Source of the DNA: an uncultured Eubacterium sp.
GTDB taxonomy: Bacteria > Bacillota_A > Clostridia > Lachnospirales > Lachnospiraceae
Reading direction: 5' to 3'
DNA length: 7,055 nt
Assembly (NCBI GenBank): GCA_948560485.1
Contig: CAOXUF010000085.1
Coordinates: forward strand, 1-7,055
Shown: positions 5,377 through 7,055 of the stretch, piece after piece
How the letters are laid out: each line of letters begins with the position of its first letter
Position numbering within the stretch: position 1 is the first letter of the stretch
Notes under the pieces: model-generated
What the model was told of the DNA's origin: nothing
Seen by the model: only the letters and a program-made list of their open reading frames with translations
Databases searched by the model: none
Translations under genes and position numbers: made by a program

Positions 5377-6981
5377 TTATAAACTCTTTAAATAGTTTTC
5401 TACATTCATATAAACAATTTTGTCATCCTCAAAATAATCCTCTCCACGATAAAGAATATATTTTGTTGTAATCTTTCCGTAGCGTTTTTCCAATTCATTA
5501 ATCTTTGCATCATCAATTAAATTCTTATAATTTTTCTGTTGAACTTCCATCTCATCAATAATTTCAAATACTGTACATTGATTCTGCTCTTTGTCATAAA
5601 CTACCATGTCAAAACTGCCTTCCGGGAAATGCAGTCTAAAAGCCCGATACCGTTCAGAAACTCCCCTGCCTGTCTCAAACAGAACAATGTCTTTCAAAAT
5701 ACAATTTCTAATTTCTTCTAATACTCCTTCAACAATAATCTGTTTATCGTGGGCACTTAAATTACCAAATTTCAACTCCTTGAGAAACGGTTCAATCAAT
5801 TCTTTACACTTAAGATACTTTCTTCCCGGCTGCAGGAACAAAAACTCCTTCACTTCCTCCACCGTGTCATTAATTCCGGCTGCAGGACATTCCTTGACAA
5901 AATCTAAATCTTTCAATAAATTAATTGTTGTATCATTATAAATCTCAGGAACTTCCACATACTGTGGCTGCTTATCTTTCCTTCGTTCCCATATAGATAC
6001 CTTAGAAGTTAATCCTAATTTTTGTTCTACGTATTCTCTGGTTAAAATTTTAGATAAAAACCTTCGGCATATTTTTTCTATTCCCTTCTGAATATCTTCC
6101 GTAAGTTCACCATTTTTTCCAATATATTCATCAAACTCCGGCTTTTCTTCTCCTAATACTCCACCAAATTCCATATAATTATCCAGGCTGTCATTATCCA
6201 TAATAACACCGTATTCACCATAAGAAATAAATGTAGTATGAATCATTTCTGCCTTATGATACAGTTCATCATGAATTACATTCCAAAAGCTTAATGGCTC
6301 CCGACTGGATAAAACAATCTTCATACCTGTTGCCGCAAAAACATCAGATAAAACGGAGGCTGATTCTATAAAATCACTTACATTCGTAACATCTTCTATA
6401 AAAACATATCTCACCTTTTTATCATATAAATCTTTTAAGTCCTGTGCCAACTCTTCCATTGTATTTGACTTAATAATTTTAATATAGGCAGATCTGTCCA
6501 GCTGAATCTTTGTCATCCGAAACAAAGCCTGTCGAATTAACGTTGTCTTTCCCGTTCTTTTCAGTCCATAAAGAATACATATCTTATCCACTTCCGGGCT
6601 GTCCAAATAATTAGTTAGTTCTTCAAAACAAGGTCTTGCTTCGTATCCCCTGACTGCTTCTCCCATGTCCTGCAGCGCTGTGCCAAACACCACATTAGTT
6701 TTATACCTTTCTTTATGCGGAACATAAGAGATAACCTCAACATGTTTTTTCTCTTTCTCTTTTAAATCTTTCAATTCTTTTTCTAACTGTTTTCTTTTAG
6801 CAATCTGACCTTCAAACTGTTCCAGTTCACTTTTTTTAATATACTTACTTTTAACCTTTCCATTTTCCGTCCATTGTTGGTAATAATAAACATTACCATT
6901 AATATTTTTCTTAGAAATATAACCTATAGGCAACATGGAAATCTGTATTTCCAAATCTTCAATCATCGCTCTGTAATCCAT
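5377..6981 (-). CDS. P-loop ATPase (AAA_14-like) with basic N-terminal region and nuclease-like C-terminal domain
   Basis: This 534-residue protein starts at an ATG preceded by GGAGGTGA (6986-6993). Region 1 (about residues 17-50) is a basic, aromatic segment, GYISKKNINGNVYYYQQW then GKVKSKYI, like small nucleic-acid-associated domains in Clostridia (DUF6788-like, from memory). A charged probable coiled coil follows (51-80). The ATPase core (about 113-260) has Walker A G139-LKRTGKT-146, a Walker B-like strand YVFIED (192-197) with the acidic pair in the order E-D, and a sensor-type strand KIVLSSRE (221-228). The C-terminal part (about 440-534) resembles the DUF4143/PD-(D/E)xK-like end of such ATPases, with FDMVVYD (457-463) and FEIID (472-476). 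The lysine expected after E-x is isoleucine, so nuclease activity is doubtful. Such ATPases are widespread and mostly uncharacterised. It has its own promoter and lies 51 bases upstream of porG. Role unknown. Confidence 0.85.
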   Translation of the reverse strand: MDYRAMIEDLEIQISMLPIGYISKKNINGNVYYYQQWTENGKVKSKYIKKSELEQFEGQIAKRKQLEKELKDLKEKEKKHVEVISYVPHKERYKTNVVFGTALQDMGEAVRGYEARPCFEELTNYLDSPEVDKICILYGLKRTGKTTLIRQALFRMTKIQLDRSAYIKIIKSNTMEELAQDLKDLYDKKVRYVFIEDVTNVSDFIESASVLSDVFAATGMKIVLSSREPLSFWNVIHDELYHKAEMIHTTFISYGEYGVIMDNDSLDNYMEFGGVLGEEKPEFDEYIGKNGELTEDIQKGIEKICRRFLSKILTREYVEQKLGLTSKVSIWERRKDKQPQYVEVPEIYNDTTINLLKDLDFVKECPAAGINDTVEEVKEFLFLQPGRKYLKCKELIEPFLKELKFGNLSAHDKQIIVEGVLEEIRNCILKDIVLFETGRGVSERYRAFRLHFPEGSFDMVVYDKEQNQCTVFEIIDEMEVQQKNYKNLIDDAKINELEKRYGKITTKYILYRGEDYFEDDKIVYMNVENYLKSL

Positions 6982-6985
6982 ATTA

Positions 6986-6993
6986 TCACCTCC
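6986..6993 (-). promoter_or_regulatory. ATPase ribosome binding site
   Basis: GGAGGTGA is a full-length anti-Shine-Dalgarno match four bases before the ATG at 6981 and confirms that start codon. With transcription starting near 7004 the 5' leader would be only about 23 bases. Confidence 0.8.
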
Positions 6994-7010
6994 AAATTTA
7001 TCATAAAATA

Positions 7011-7038
7011 ATTATAACCTATTGACCGGCGAAGTCAA
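7011..7038 (-). promoter_or_regulatory. Sigma-A-type promoter of the ATPase gene
   Basis: On the minus strand a -35 element TTGACT (7038-7033, five of six consensus bases) is followed after 16 bases by a perfect -10 TATAAT (7016-7011). The start point is expected near 7004, just upstream of the ribosome site at 6986-6993. This is the best promoter in the window. It is interlocked with the inverted repeat at 7015-7045, suggesting repression by a protein bound there. Confidence 0.75.
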
Positions 7039-7045
7039 TAGGTTA
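7015..7045. repeat. Perfect 12-bp inverted repeat overlapping the ATPase promoter (probable operator)
   Basis: The arms TAACCTATTGAC (7015-7026) and GTCAATAGGTTA (7034-7045) are exact reverse complements around a seven-base loop. One arm contains most of the -35 element and the other ends inside the -10, so a dimeric protein bound here would block RNA polymerase. A terminator for an upstream gene is the alternative, but the following bases (TAATTATTTTA) are not a clean T-run. Confidence 0.8.
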
Positions 7046-7055
7046 CCTCTTTCAT

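Noticed and set aside
5606..5941. Plus-strand frame of 111 codons inside the ATPase gene
   Set aside because: It is an antisense shadow with no start signal, opposite a continuous 534-codon gene.

Overview
The window is AT-rich DNA with strong GGAGG-type ribosome binding sites, small tightly packed genes and Clostridia-like protein families. It most likely comes from an anaerobic Firmicute of the Clostridia, probably a Lachnospiraceae-type gut commensal. That placement is inferred from protein style and signals, not from a marker gene. Every gene I accept is on the minus strand, so transcription runs from position 7055 towards 1.

Region by region, in transcription order. (1) 7055-5377: a near-consensus sigma-A promoter (TTGACT, 16 nt, TATAAT) embedded in a perfect 12-bp inverted repeat. 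It drives a 534-residue P-loop ATPase with an N-terminal basic/coiled-coil region and a C-terminal nuclease-like domain that appears degenerate. (2) 5325-2320: a four-gene cluster in the order gamma, delta, alpha, beta, encoding a heterotetrameric 2-oxoacid:ferredoxin oxidoreductase, best read as pyruvate:ferredoxin oxidoreductase (porGDAB). The genes overlap or are 2 nt apart, and each has its own good Shine-Dalgarno sequence. (3) 2264-1391: two small genes, one for an unrecognised protein with two membrane helices and one for a lysine-rich exported protein with a probable Ig-like fold. No clear terminator separates them from porB. (4) 1390-901: about 490 bases without a credible gene but rich in inverted repeats, plus an 11-bp-spaced direct repeat that resembles an OmpR-family operator. 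(5) 900-1: an OmpR-type response regulator followed one base later by its sensor histidine kinase, which is cut by the window edge.

How it fits together: the Por complex decarboxylates pyruvate to acetyl-CoA and CO2 and loads electrons onto ferredoxin, a core step of anaerobic fermentation. The ATPase gene lies 51 bases upstream of porG with no obvious terminator or promoter between them, so por may be partly transcribed from the palindrome-embedded promoter. The two-component system is a separate unit. Its target is unknown, but its upstream region holds candidate binding sites that suggest autoregulation.

No complete new defence system, mobile element, CRISPR array or RNA gene is evident. 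The least ordinary items are the promoter-palindrome overlap, the ATPase with its altered nuclease motif, and the hairpin-rich region upstream of the response regulator.
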